Part shown: in pieces, positions 39,980-48,589 of the stretch | Position numbering within the stretch: position 1 is the first letter of the stretch | Layout: each line of letters starts with the position of its first letter | From: Cardiocondyla obscurior | Lineage: Eukaryota; Arthropoda; Insecta; Hymenoptera; Formicidae | NCBI RefSeq assembly: GCF_019399895.1 | Contig: NC_091878.1 | Coordinates: 5,394,001 to 5,458,000, forward strand | DNA: 64,000 bases | Direction of reading: 5' to 3' | The notes under the pieces: model-generated | Told to the model about the DNA's origin: nothing | Databases searched by the model: none | What the model saw: the letters and a program-made list of their open reading frames with translations, nothing else | Translations under genes and position numbers: made by a program

Positions 39980-42574
39980 TAATTATTTAAATAAAACGTG
40001 GGCACTCTACTAGCTTTAATAAAATCGAATTAGAGTCAAAAAATTAACTTAGAACATTCAAAATCATAAACTTTATAAGATTTTTATTTTAATTTATAAA
40101 ACATACATGTCACTTTTTATAAGTTAATTATTAATATTTTCCGTAGACTTACAAGTTTGAAACTTTGTAGAGCAAAAGTAGAAAAAAAAAATTATAATGA
40201 AAAGCCAACAGGTACCTCGAGAAAACAGCAGAATTCCCCTTCATCAAATATAGAATAACAGTATAAATTCTGCGGCCCTCCAAGTACTCCAATCACAAAA
40301 TAACTGAAATATATAATTCAGAGTTAAAAAACTTATTAAAATGTAAAGCGGACACTCTCCTACACTTAATAAAGCCGAATTTAAATCAAAAATTTAACTT
40401 AAAACTCTCAAAATTATTTATTTTAAGTAACTGTACCTATAACCTATAACACATACCTGTCACTTTTTATAAGTCTTATAAAAATTAGTTCCCGATAATG
40501 TACACGCTTGGCACTGTTTGTGGATCAAAAAGAGGCTTCAAATTATATAAAAAATCCAACGGGACCGTCGTGAATGCTGCAGAACATTTTTCACAAAGTT
40601 CTGAAGCACAGAAAAACTTTTCTAACCCTCACAACTCTCCAGTCACCATAAAACTGAAATATAAATTTATTTACAATTAGAAGAAATATTAAATTGTAAT
40701 TAAAACACTCTAATACACTTAAATAAACCAAAATTTAGTTAGAAATTTAACTAAGAGGCTTTAAAAAAATTAATTTAACAATATCTCCACTTTTAACCTC
40801 AAACACATACCTGTCACTTTTCAGACGCTTATTAAAAATACTTCCCGTCAATTCACAAACTTGAAACTTTTTGGGCAGCAAAAATAATGTTCAAATTTGA
40901 TGGAAAATCCAACGGGACAATCGAGGATGCACCAGAACATTTTTAAAAAAATCTTGAAGCACAGCAATATATTCTGCGGCCCTCCAAACGTTTCAATCAC
41001 AAAATATCTGAAATATAAAAATATTTACAGTTAAGAAAATAATTTATTTTTGTATTTAAAACATTCTAGTACACTTAAATAAACCGAATTTTAGTCAGAA
41101 ATTTAACTTAGACGCTCCAAAAAAATTAATTTATGATTATCTCAACTTTTAACCTAAAACACATACCTGTCACTTTTTATAAGTCTTATAAAAATTATTT
41201 CCCGATGATGTACAGGCTTGGCACTTTTTGTGGAGCAAGAAGAAACTTCAAATTATATAAAAAATCCAACGGGACTGCCCAGAAATCAGCAGAACTCTTT
41301 TGTCAAGCTGTACAAGCACAGTGAAACTTCTGCGACCCTCATAGCATTCAAATCACCAAACAACTAAAATATAAATTTATTTACAGTTAGAAATAATATT
41401 AAATTGTTATTAGAACACTCTACTACACTCGACAAAACTAAAATTAACTTGAAAATTCAACTTGGAAGCCTGAAAATGATTTAATGAACAATATTTCAAT
41501 TTTTTACCTCAAACACATACCTGTCACTTTTTAAAAGTCTTATAAAAAATAGTTCCCGGTATGGTACAGACTTGGCACTTTCTGTGGAGCAAAAAAAGGC
41601 TTCAAATTATATAAAAAATCCCACGGGACCGTCCAAAAATCAGCAGAACTCTTTTGTCAAGCTGTAGAAGCACAGTGAAACTTCTGAGACCCTCGCAGCA
41701 CTCAAATCACCAAACAACTAAAATATAAATTTATTTACAGTTAGAAAAAATATTAAATTGTAATTAAAACACTCTACTACATTAAATAAAACCGAATTAA
41801 AGTTAAAAATTGAACTTAAATGCCTAAAAATAATTTATTTAAGAGTCACTCTACTTTTAACCTATAACACGTACCTGTAACTTTTCAAACCCTTAATAAA
41901 AATAATTCCCGTCGTTGTACAGACTTGGCACTTTCTGGGCAGCAAAAAGAAGCTTCAAAATAAACAAAAAATCCAACCGGACCGCCGAGGAAGCAGCAAA
42001 ACTTTTTTGACAATGTCTAGAAGCACAGGAAAACTTTTGTGACCCTCACAACTCTCCAGTCACCAAAAAACTAAAATATAAATTTATTTACAGTTGGAAA
42101 TAATATTAAATTGTTATTAGAACACTCTACTACACTCGACAAAACTAAAATTAACTTAAAAATTCAACTTAAAAGCCTAAAAATAATTTAATTAACAATA
42201 TTTCAATTTTTAACCTCAAACACATACCTGTCACTTTTCAAACGCTTATTAAAAATACTTCCCGTCGATTCACAGACTTGGAACTTTTTAAGCAGCAAGA
42301 AGAATGTTCAAATTTGATGGAAAATCCAACGGGACAATCGAGGATGCACCAGAACATTTTTTTTTTAATCTTGAAGCACAGCAATATATTCTGCAGCCCT
42401 CCCAGCGTTTCAATCACAACATATCTGAAATATAAAATTATTTACAGTCAAGAGAATAATTTAATTGTATTTAAAACATTCTAGTACTCTTAAATAAACC
42501 GAATTTAAGTCAGAAATTTAACTAAGAAACTCCAAAAAAATTTATTTATGGATATCTCAACTTTTAACCTAAAA
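39980..42574. repeat. Tandem (satellite-like) array, unit about 354 bp, 7+ copies
   Basis: The landmark ACATACCTGTCAC (with variants) recurs at 40101, 40451, 40805, 41161, 41515, 41869 and 42222, spaced 350-356 bp. A partial copy precedes the first. Each unit also has a CTTGGCACTTT-type block, AATCCAACGGGAC, a CCCTC block and AAATATAAATTTATTTACAG. Units differ by clear substitutions and mosaic sharing: copies 3 and 7 are closest, copies 4 and 5 share their front halves, and copies 4 and 6 share their tails. The array stops abruptly at 42574, where the LINE begins. Single-unit open frames are not conserved between units, so I read it as non-coding. Confidence 0.92.
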
Positions 42575-42935
42575 TAGCACCAGGACTTTCGTTTCTGATA
42601 GCAGAGCGAGTGGTTGTATGTATGAACGTGTGAGTGCAGAGAAAAAGGTTTTTGGGAGTTGAAAAGAATTTAGAAGTAAAGGGTGGTGCCGTGGGGATAA
42701 AGAGGAAGGTTTTTAAGGAGGGCAAGTGAAGGGAAAGGGTGGAGGTGAGAAATAAGGGAGAAATCTGGGAAAGTACAAGGCGGAGTTTTTTGAAGGTTAG
42801 TGGTGACAGGGTTTGGTTGGTGGTGACAGGAAAAAAACCGAGAGTAAAACAAAAGAAAGGAGGTAGGTAAGGGGGTGAAAGGGGAAGTAAAAGGTAATAA
42901 AGACAAAGAAAAAAGGGTCAGAACAGCTTTGGAAA

Positions 42936-44006
42936 ATGAGTGAACAAAAGAAGGAAAATGTTGAGATGGGAAAAGAGGAAAAAGGGGAAGAAAAAATGAA
43001 GAAGAAAATGGGAAGGCCGGCGAAAGTGGAAATGTTGATGAGGGAAAGATCCAATAGCTTACCAATAATGGAAGCATGGAAGCAAGGAGAAAAAAGAAAG
43101 GAAAGGCAAGAGGAAAAAGGTGAAGTAGAAGGATTGGAAGGATTTAGAAAAAGCGTGAAAGTATATAGGTTGCCGGTGAAAACAACGGAGGAGGGTGGTG
43201 AAGGAGGAGTAAGTAAGGAAGGCTTCGAAGAGGTTATAAAGGAGATGAGAAGTGGATTCGCAAAGATCCAAGTTCAGATAGAGGAGGTAATAGAAATTAA
43301 GGTGCAGATCAGGAAGGAAATAGAAGATTTAAAGACAATATGGAGAAGAGAAAAGATAGAATTAGAGAAAAAAATAGATGGGATGGAAAAGAGAATCGGG
43401 GAAAAAAAATATGAGGGAGGTAAAGTGGAAATGTCAGCAGAAATATGTGGAAAAGTTTTAAGTTTTAAAGAAAGAACGAGAATGTTAGAAATGGGAAAAG
43501 AAAGGGAAAAGAAAGAATGGAGAAAGAATAATTTAATAATAAGAAAAATAAAAATAAAAAGTAAAGACGAAAAGGCGTTGAAAAAACAAGTGGGAGAAAT
43601 ATTTGAAGCAATAGGTGTGAAAGCAAAGATAGAAGACGTAAATAAAATAGGAAGAGTGAACAAAGGAGGTTTTGGAATGGTATGGGTAAAGATGGAAAAT
43701 TTTAAAGAAAAACTGGAAACATTAAGAGGTAAAGGAAAACTGAAGGATAGGACGGAATGGATAGGAGACGATTTGACGGAATATGAAAGGAAAGTGGAAT
43801 GGCTTATTAAGAGAGAAGCAGAAAGATTAAAAAAAGAAGGAAAACAGGTGAAGATAGGCTACAAAAAGATATGGGTAAATAAGAAAATGTGGTTATGGGA
43901 CGATTTGAAGGAAGAATTGAGAAAATGGGACGGAGCAAAAGCGTTTGAAACAGAAGGAAATAAAAGGAAGCGGGTGATTGTGGACAGAATGAATGCAAGT
44001 TTTTAA
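42936..44006 (+). CDS. LINE ORF1 protein, coiled-coil, 356 aa
   Basis: An uninterrupted 356-codon frame rich in Lys and Glu, with a long predicted coiled coil (about residues 95-150, heptad-like I/L/K/E pattern). A compact C-terminal part (about 195-300) has an RRM-like NNLIIRKIKIKSKDEKALKK start reminiscent of transposase-22/L1 ORF1 proteins. There is no CCHC knuckle. By analogy it would be an RNA-binding chaperone for the LINE RNA. It ends 177 bp before the endonuclease frame. It is the only LINE frame still intact here. Long antisense frames at 42670-44384 are shadows of its purine-only bias. Confidence 0.7.
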   Translation: MSEQKKENVEMGKEEKGEEKMKKKMGRPAKVEMLMRERSNSLPIMEAWKQGEKRKERQEEKGEVEGLEGFRKSVKVYRLPVKTTEEGGEGGVSKEGFEEVIKEMRSGFAKIQVQIEEVIEIKVQIRKEIEDLKTIWRREKIELEKKIDGMEKRIGEKKYEGGKVEMSAEICGKVLSFKERTRMLEMGKEREKKEWRKNNLIIRKIKIKSKDEKALKKQVGEIFEAIGVKAKIEDVNKIGRVNKGGFGMVWVKMENFKEKLETLRGKGKLKDRTEWIGDDLTEYERKVEWLIKREAERLKKEGKQVKIGYKKIWVNKKMWLWDDLKEELRKWDGAKAFETEGNKRKRVIVDRMNASF

Positions 44007-44182
44007 AAAGGGGCGGAGGAAGAGAAGAAAATGAGTTGGAAGAAGAGAGAATAAAAGGTGGGGAAGGAGGAAAAGAAAAGGATAAGGAAAAAAATAGAAA
44101 AATGAAAGATAAAGGGGGTAACGGAAAAGAGGGGGAGAAGAAGGAGAAAGGAAGGAAAAAGGTAGAGACGGAAAACAGAAAA

Positions 44183-46480
44183 ATGAGAATAGTTTTGTGA
44201 AATGTGGCAGGAGCAGAAAACAAAGATGAAGATTTTTTGAAGGGCATGGAGAAGTGGGATGTGATTTATATGTGTGAAACATGGTTGGAGGAAAAAAGAT
44301 GGAAGGGAATAAGAAGCAGACTGCCAAAGGGTTACAAATGGATAAATAAGGGAGCAGAAAAGAAAAATAAGAAAGGGAGGGCAATGGGGGGAATGTTGAT
44401 GGGATGGAAGGAGGATCTGGAAGGAGAAAGAGAAATAGATTTTGAAGATAAGAAAGGAATGATAGGAATAAAGATAAAATTTGGAAGAGTATGGTGGAAA
44501 ATAGCAGGGGTATATGTAAATGAGGATTTAGAAGATATGATAGAGAATATGAGAAATTGGATGGAAAAAAAAGAGGAAGAAATGAGATATTTGATAGGGG
44601 GGAAACTTTAATGTGAAAACGGGAGAAAAGGGGGGATTATGGGACGATGAAAATGGGGAAGAAGATAAGGAAGAAAGGAAAAGGAAAACAAAGATAAAAA
44701 ATTACAGGGAAAGGAAGAAAATTCTGCAAAGTTCTGGAAGAAGCGGGATGGAGAATAGTAAATGGATGTACAAGGGGAGATGAAGAGGGTGAGTGAACAT
44801 ATGTGGGGGGAGGAAAAACAGTGATAGATTATGTGGTTAGTAACGTGGAAACAAAAAGAGAAATTATAGAAATGAAGGTGGGGGAGGAAGTGGATTCAGA
44901 CCACTTGCCGTTAATAGTGACGATAAAAGGGGAGGGAGGAAAGCAGAGAAGTTGCAAGTATGGAAAAAAAAAAGTACGAGACTAGACTGGAGTGAGGAGG
45001 AGAGGAAAATATTCAGGGAAAAGTATGAAGAAAGAAGAGAAAGAGAAAACAAAATAGAGGAAAACTGGAAAAGTTTTAGTAAGGAATTGGAAAAAACAAA
45101 AAAATTAGTACAAAAAAAAAATGAAAAAAGAGGTGAGGAAAAACCTAAAGAAAGATGGTGGGATGAAGAATGTAGAAGAAAGAAATGCAAAGTAAAGGAA
45201 GAAATGCGAAAATGGAGGAAGGGGGACGGGAGCGGAGAGAATTATAAAAAGGTGAAAGGAGAATATAAAAGGCTATGTGAGAAGAAAAAATTGCAAGAAA
45301 AGGTGAAATAGGAGAAAGAGATAAAAATGATTAGAACGGAGGAAGAAGTGTGGAAAATTGTGTTATAAACGTATCATAATTTTTATAGATTTATTTCTTT
45401 TTAGTTTGCAATTCGTAAATGTATTACTTCTACCTATTTCGTTATTTTTGTATCGCGCGGCATGAACAAAAAAAACTTTTCCCCCATTATGGTCTGTACC
45501 GCGAGTTCAACGCTTTTCACACTCTGTACTGTACGCAGTCTTAGTCTGTCGCTTCTAGTGTACTGTAACGGTCTGTTTGTACGCCGCACGTTCTCGCCCT
45601 TTGAGTAATAAAGTAGCATACATAATTGTCTGTACGATTAACCGTCATGCCGTGGTTTATTCGCATTGCTGTGTCACCCGCCTTCTTCACCTCCACTTTC
45701 AACAAATATATAACATCAAATTGTAAACAAAGGAAGAAAGAAAAGGAAGGAAATAGAAGAAAAAATAAAGATTGAAGAGTGAGATGAATACTTTAGAGAA
45801 ATGTTAGGTGGAGTGGAATGGAAAGTAGGAGGGGAAGTGGGAGGAGAGAGAGAAGAGGATGAGGAAGAAGACATAAATAGGGAAGAATTTGAGAAAGTAA
45901 TAAGTAAATTGAAAAAAGGAAAAGCAGCAGAGAGTGATGGACTCGAAAACGAAATTTGAAAATGGGGAGGGGGGGAAGTAAAAGAGAAGTTATGAAAGAT
46001 GTGTAAAAAAGTATGGAAAGGGAAGGGATGCCGGAGGAATGGAGAGAAGGAGTGGTGGTTCCGGTGTTAAAAAAAGGAAAAGGAAAAAAGGTAGAAGAGT
46101 ATAGAGGGATAACACTGACACAGACAGCGTACAAAGTGTATGCATCTGTGTTAGCAGAAAGACTAAGAAAAAATATAGAAAAAAAAGGAATACTACCACG
46201 AAGTCAGGCCGGTTTTAGAAGAGACATGGGGACAGTGGACCAGATATATGTGTTAAATTATCTGTTAAACAAGAAGATAGAAGAAAAGGAAGGAAAAATG
46301 GTAATAGCGTTTATTGATATGAGAGCAGCTGTTGACTCGGTGGATAGGAAAAAAATTGGTGGAAGCAATGAAGAAAAAAGGGGTAAGGGAGAGACTGATA
46401 AGAAGGTGTGAAGAAATTCTAGAAAAAACGGTGAATAAAGTTAAGGTAAAGAGAAAAAAAGGAAAAAATTTTTGGACGAC
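44183..46480 (+). pseudogene. LINE ORF2 (endonuclease + partial RT), broken
   Basis: The frame opens at ATG 44183, but its sixth codon is TGA (44198-44200) where family members have a Trp (the WNVAG motif start). Endonuclease signatures follow: CETWLEE and, after a frameshift in a G-run near 44600, DSDHLPL near 44900. More stops and shifts occur before an LTR-like insertion at 45361-45715. After it, RT motifs are readable: LKKGKAAESDGLENE, then PEEWREGVVVPVLKKG, YRGITLT, SQAGFRR and FIDMRAAVDSVDR. The last replaces the usual Phe of the A box (AAFDSVDR) with Val. Coding ends abruptly at 46480 inside the RT domain. It cannot make an active enzyme. Confidence 0.8.
45361..45715 (+). mobile_element. 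Solo-LTR-like insertion in LINE ORF2
   Basis: A 355-bp AT-poor island interrupts the purine-rich LINE. It begins TGTTAT and ends ATAACA, and has an AATAAA signal near 45606 with downstream GT-rich sequence, as an LTR would. The LINE sequence resumes right after it. AAATTG occurs at 45355-45360 and again at 45718-45723, two bases beyond the predicted LTR end, so the target duplication does not fit perfectly and the exact end is uncertain. No internal retroelement sequence accompanies it. Confidence 0.6.
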
Positions 46481-46898
46481 TGTTGCACCGCGAGGGTGCC
46501 GTGAAGTTTGTTCTCCGGAGGAATAGTGTAATCTCGAAAGAATAAAGTCGTCTTTTTATTATATTGGTTTATTATTATTTTTTCCTTTGTCTTGCGGATT
46601 ACAGATGGCCACTTCACGCTATTCACTGGATTACAATTTCTCAGCACGATTCTTAATTGCGACTGACTGTCCAAGCCGCGGCTGCCCCTATATATCTCCT
46701 ACTGTTGCTATGCCAAAATTCATAGCAATCAGCGGAATCGCGGGTGGCAACCGCGACTGTCCTCGGACTTCGCGTCTCGGCCGGAAATGCCGGGTTACCT
46801 TGATCGGCGGTATTCTGCCGATCAAGCTAAACGGTCGCGCGCGTGCGACATTCCGGCGTTATTCCCGAGCCTCTGTTGCTAAGGGCTCGGGATATAAC
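46481..46898 (-). repeat. 3' LTR of the env-bearing gypsy element (interrupted)
   Basis: On the plus strand this runs from TGTTGCACC to GGGATATAAC. It interrupts LINE ORF2 exactly between two codon bases. Its missing last base continues at 58097, across the 11.2-kb minus gypsy insertion. With that insertion and one TAAC removed, the LTR ends ATAACA and is followed directly by the purine tract of the env-bearing element. Minus-strand orientation puts AATAAT/AATAAA-rich poly(A) signals near 46540-46580. Total LTR length is about 419 bp. The partner 5' LTR lies beyond the right edge. Confidence 0.8.
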
Positions 46899-47168
46899 TG
46901 TAGCCGGCGGCGGAAGGTAGCAATAAATTCACTATATAATGTACTCTTAGTTTCTTTATTGGGCCTGTTCTCCGATCCTACCTCGACCGCTGTTACTTGC
47001 CGACTCCTCGAGACGAGCGTGCGCTCAATTAGCAGACGTTACATTTTAGAAGGACTCGTGCTGCTCTCGTGTGTTCACTTATATGAACTAATCGGGCTTG
47101 CCATCTTTATACGTGAAACTCGCAGGCGGCCAACCGAAATCTAGTCGCCTAGCGACCTAGCTCTTACA
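46899..47168 (-). repeat. 3' LTR of the minus-strand gypsy element
   Basis: 270 bp, nearly identical to 57823-58092. It starts TGTAGCC on the plus strand and ends CTTACA. It is preceded by the duplicated TAAC. Confidence 0.88.
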
Positions 47169-47287
47169 GCTCGGCCAGCCTGACTGCACGGCGACTCGCA
47201 AGTGATATGGCCGCCTAGAAGTCGGACAGCCATATGGCGCGTGCTATAATGTGGCTACAATACAGGTAAGTCTTTTCTGATTAATAT

Positions 47288-47578
47288 TGTTACGCCCGGT
47301 ATACGGAGCAGCGTGAAGCTGCCGGCTCGCTCCGAGGTTTCGGTTCCCCGTTGCCAGGGGAACGAAGTTGTTTTGATTTTGGTTAAAGTGACAGTTCTGC
47401 CCGAGTCTCGTATCGGTGCAGACGTTGTACTGCTTGCATGCTCTGTATTAAATCGTTCTTGTTCATTTTTACAAATCGTCTCTCTTTCTTTCGCGGAGCT
47501 CAGGCGCCGCGAGTGTGAGTGAGTGAGTGAAAGAGACGCGAACGCGGAGACGTTCGCCGACCCGTTCCCGGCGTAACA
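47288..47578 (+). repeat. 5' LTR of the plus-strand gypsy element
   Basis: 291 bp with TG...CA ends. An ATTAAA poly(A)-type signal lies near 47448. It is nearly identical to the 3' LTR except for a variable block at about 47425-47490. Confidence 0.92.
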
Positions 47579-47581
47579 TTT

Positions 47582-47599
47582 TGGGGGCTCGTCCGGGAT
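47582..47599 (+). other. Primer binding site, tRNA-Pro type
   Basis: TGGGGGCTCGTCCGGGAT starts four bases after the LTR end. This is the 18-nt complement of the tRNA-Pro 3' end, the same site known from murine leukaemia viruses (established knowledge). The gag ATG at 47598-47600 overlaps its last two bases. Confidence 0.85.
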
Positions 47600-48527
47600 G
47601 GCTACGCATACGGCGAAGAGGAGGCGATCCCGTCAGGAGGATCCTGCTTCGTCTGAGGCGACGGCGTTCGAGTCGCTCCGTCAGGAGATGCGTCAGCTGC
47701 GGGTCGAGCAGGAGCAGAGGGAGGAGAGTCTGCGGGCCGAGACTCGTCTGCGTGATGATGCGATCACAAGGATGCAGAGCCGAATCCTGCAGCTAAGTCC
47801 CTCCAATAATTTTTCGCGCGTCTCCGGTGTTCTTCCGGCGGAGGGGGGCGCGAGTTTCGTTCCGGATGTCCCTCCGGTTAAGGGTGACGCGCGTTCCGTG
47901 TCTGGGTTGAATTTAAAATTAGATACGTACGACGGTTCCGTTCCATTGCGGGAGTTTTTCTCTCAATTTGATTTGATCGCTCGGGCGAAGCAGTGGGGAC
48001 AGGAGGCGAGAACTGTTGCCCTTGTTTCTTGCCTTCGGGGCAGAGCGCGTTCGGTTCTCTGTACTTTTCAGGATTCCGAGGGCATGGGCTACGCGGAGCT
48101 TAGAGCAAAGCTCGAGTTGTGTTTCGGAGAACCGCGGTCTTCTCAGAATTATTATTCACTTTTTACAAATCGGAGACAGAAGGAAGGGGAGGATTTTGCT
48201 TCTTTTGGGACGGAGTTAGAGCGGTTATCTCAGTTAGCTTATCCTGAATGTCCCTATGAAGTACGGGACAAGATCGCTTGTGCACAGTTTATTTCTGCGT
48301 TGTTAGATGGTAGGGTTAAGAGAACGCTGCAATTAGAAGGGATCTCTTTACTTAAAAAGGCGATCGAGAGATCGAAAGTGATCAGGACGATTTTCGGGGA
48401 ATCTTTCGATAGGAAAGCGTCAGGTTTTCAGGGGCGCGCGAGTTCTTTTAGGAATTTTAATTCTTTTCGTTCGGAAAAGTCCAGGGGGACGTTAAGGAAA
48501 ACGAAGGAAAGGGGGAAAATTCGGTAA
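47598..48527 (+). CDS. Gag of the plus-strand gypsy element, 309 aa open frame
   Basis: The frame begins with the ATG that overlaps the primer site. Residues 1-60 are basic and then form a Glu/Arg-rich coiled coil. Residues about 105-290 resemble the retrotransposon Gag capsid domain (LKLDTYDG...LREFFSQFD, then ...FASFGTELERLSQLAYP). The frame stops at 48525-48527. The CCHC knuckle CWLCGKPGHFQNQC (48590-48631) lies in another frame, shared with pol, so a frame change occurs near the A/G-runs at about 48490-48580. That may be a damage frameshift or a programmed site; damage is more likely here. Confidence 0.75.
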   Translation: MATHTAKRRRSRQEDPASSEATAFESLRQEMRQLRVEQEQREESLRAETRLRDDAITRMQSRILQLSPSNNFSRVSGVLPAEGGASFVPDVPPVKGDARSVSGLNLKLDTYDGSVPLREFFSQFDLIARAKQWGQEARTVALVSCLRGRARSVLCTFQDSEGMGYAELRAKLELCFGEPRSSQNYYSLFTNRRQKEGEDFASFGTELERLSQLAYPECPYEVRDKIACAQFISALLDGRVKRTLQLEGISLLKKAIERSKVIRTIFGESFDRKASGFQGRASSFRNFNSFRSEKSRGTLRKTKERGKIR

Positions 48528-48589
48528 ATCCTAGGAAGTATAAAGGGAATAAGTTTTCTCGGGAGACGAAGGGGGGGGCTCGAGGAGAG

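Larger units (their letters stand above)
42575..46480 (+). mobile_element. LINE (non-LTR retrotransposon), truncated by a later insertion
   Basis: The element starts where the satellite unit is cut. It is strongly purine-rich on the sense strand and carries ORF1 (42936-44006), an apurinic-type endonuclease (about 44183-45000) and the N-terminal half of a reverse transcriptase (about 45724-46480). The order is that of an I/jockey/R1-group LINE. An LTR-like insertion occupies 45361-45715. The RT frame reads to KGKNFWT and is then cut at 46480 by the errantivirus-like LTR. The rest, including the catalytic YxDD box and 3' end, should lie beyond the right edge. Nonsense codons and frameshifts mark it as dead. 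Confidence 0.85.

Noticed and set aside
40498..42484. Short open frames recurring in satellite units
   Set aside because: They are in different units with different frames and ends, are not conserved from unit to unit, and have no codon-level constraint visible.
42670..44384. Long antisense open frames (up to 163 codons) across the LINE
   Set aside because: They are Phe/Ser/Pro/Leu-rich shadows of an almost pyrimidine-free sense strand, with no domain of their own.
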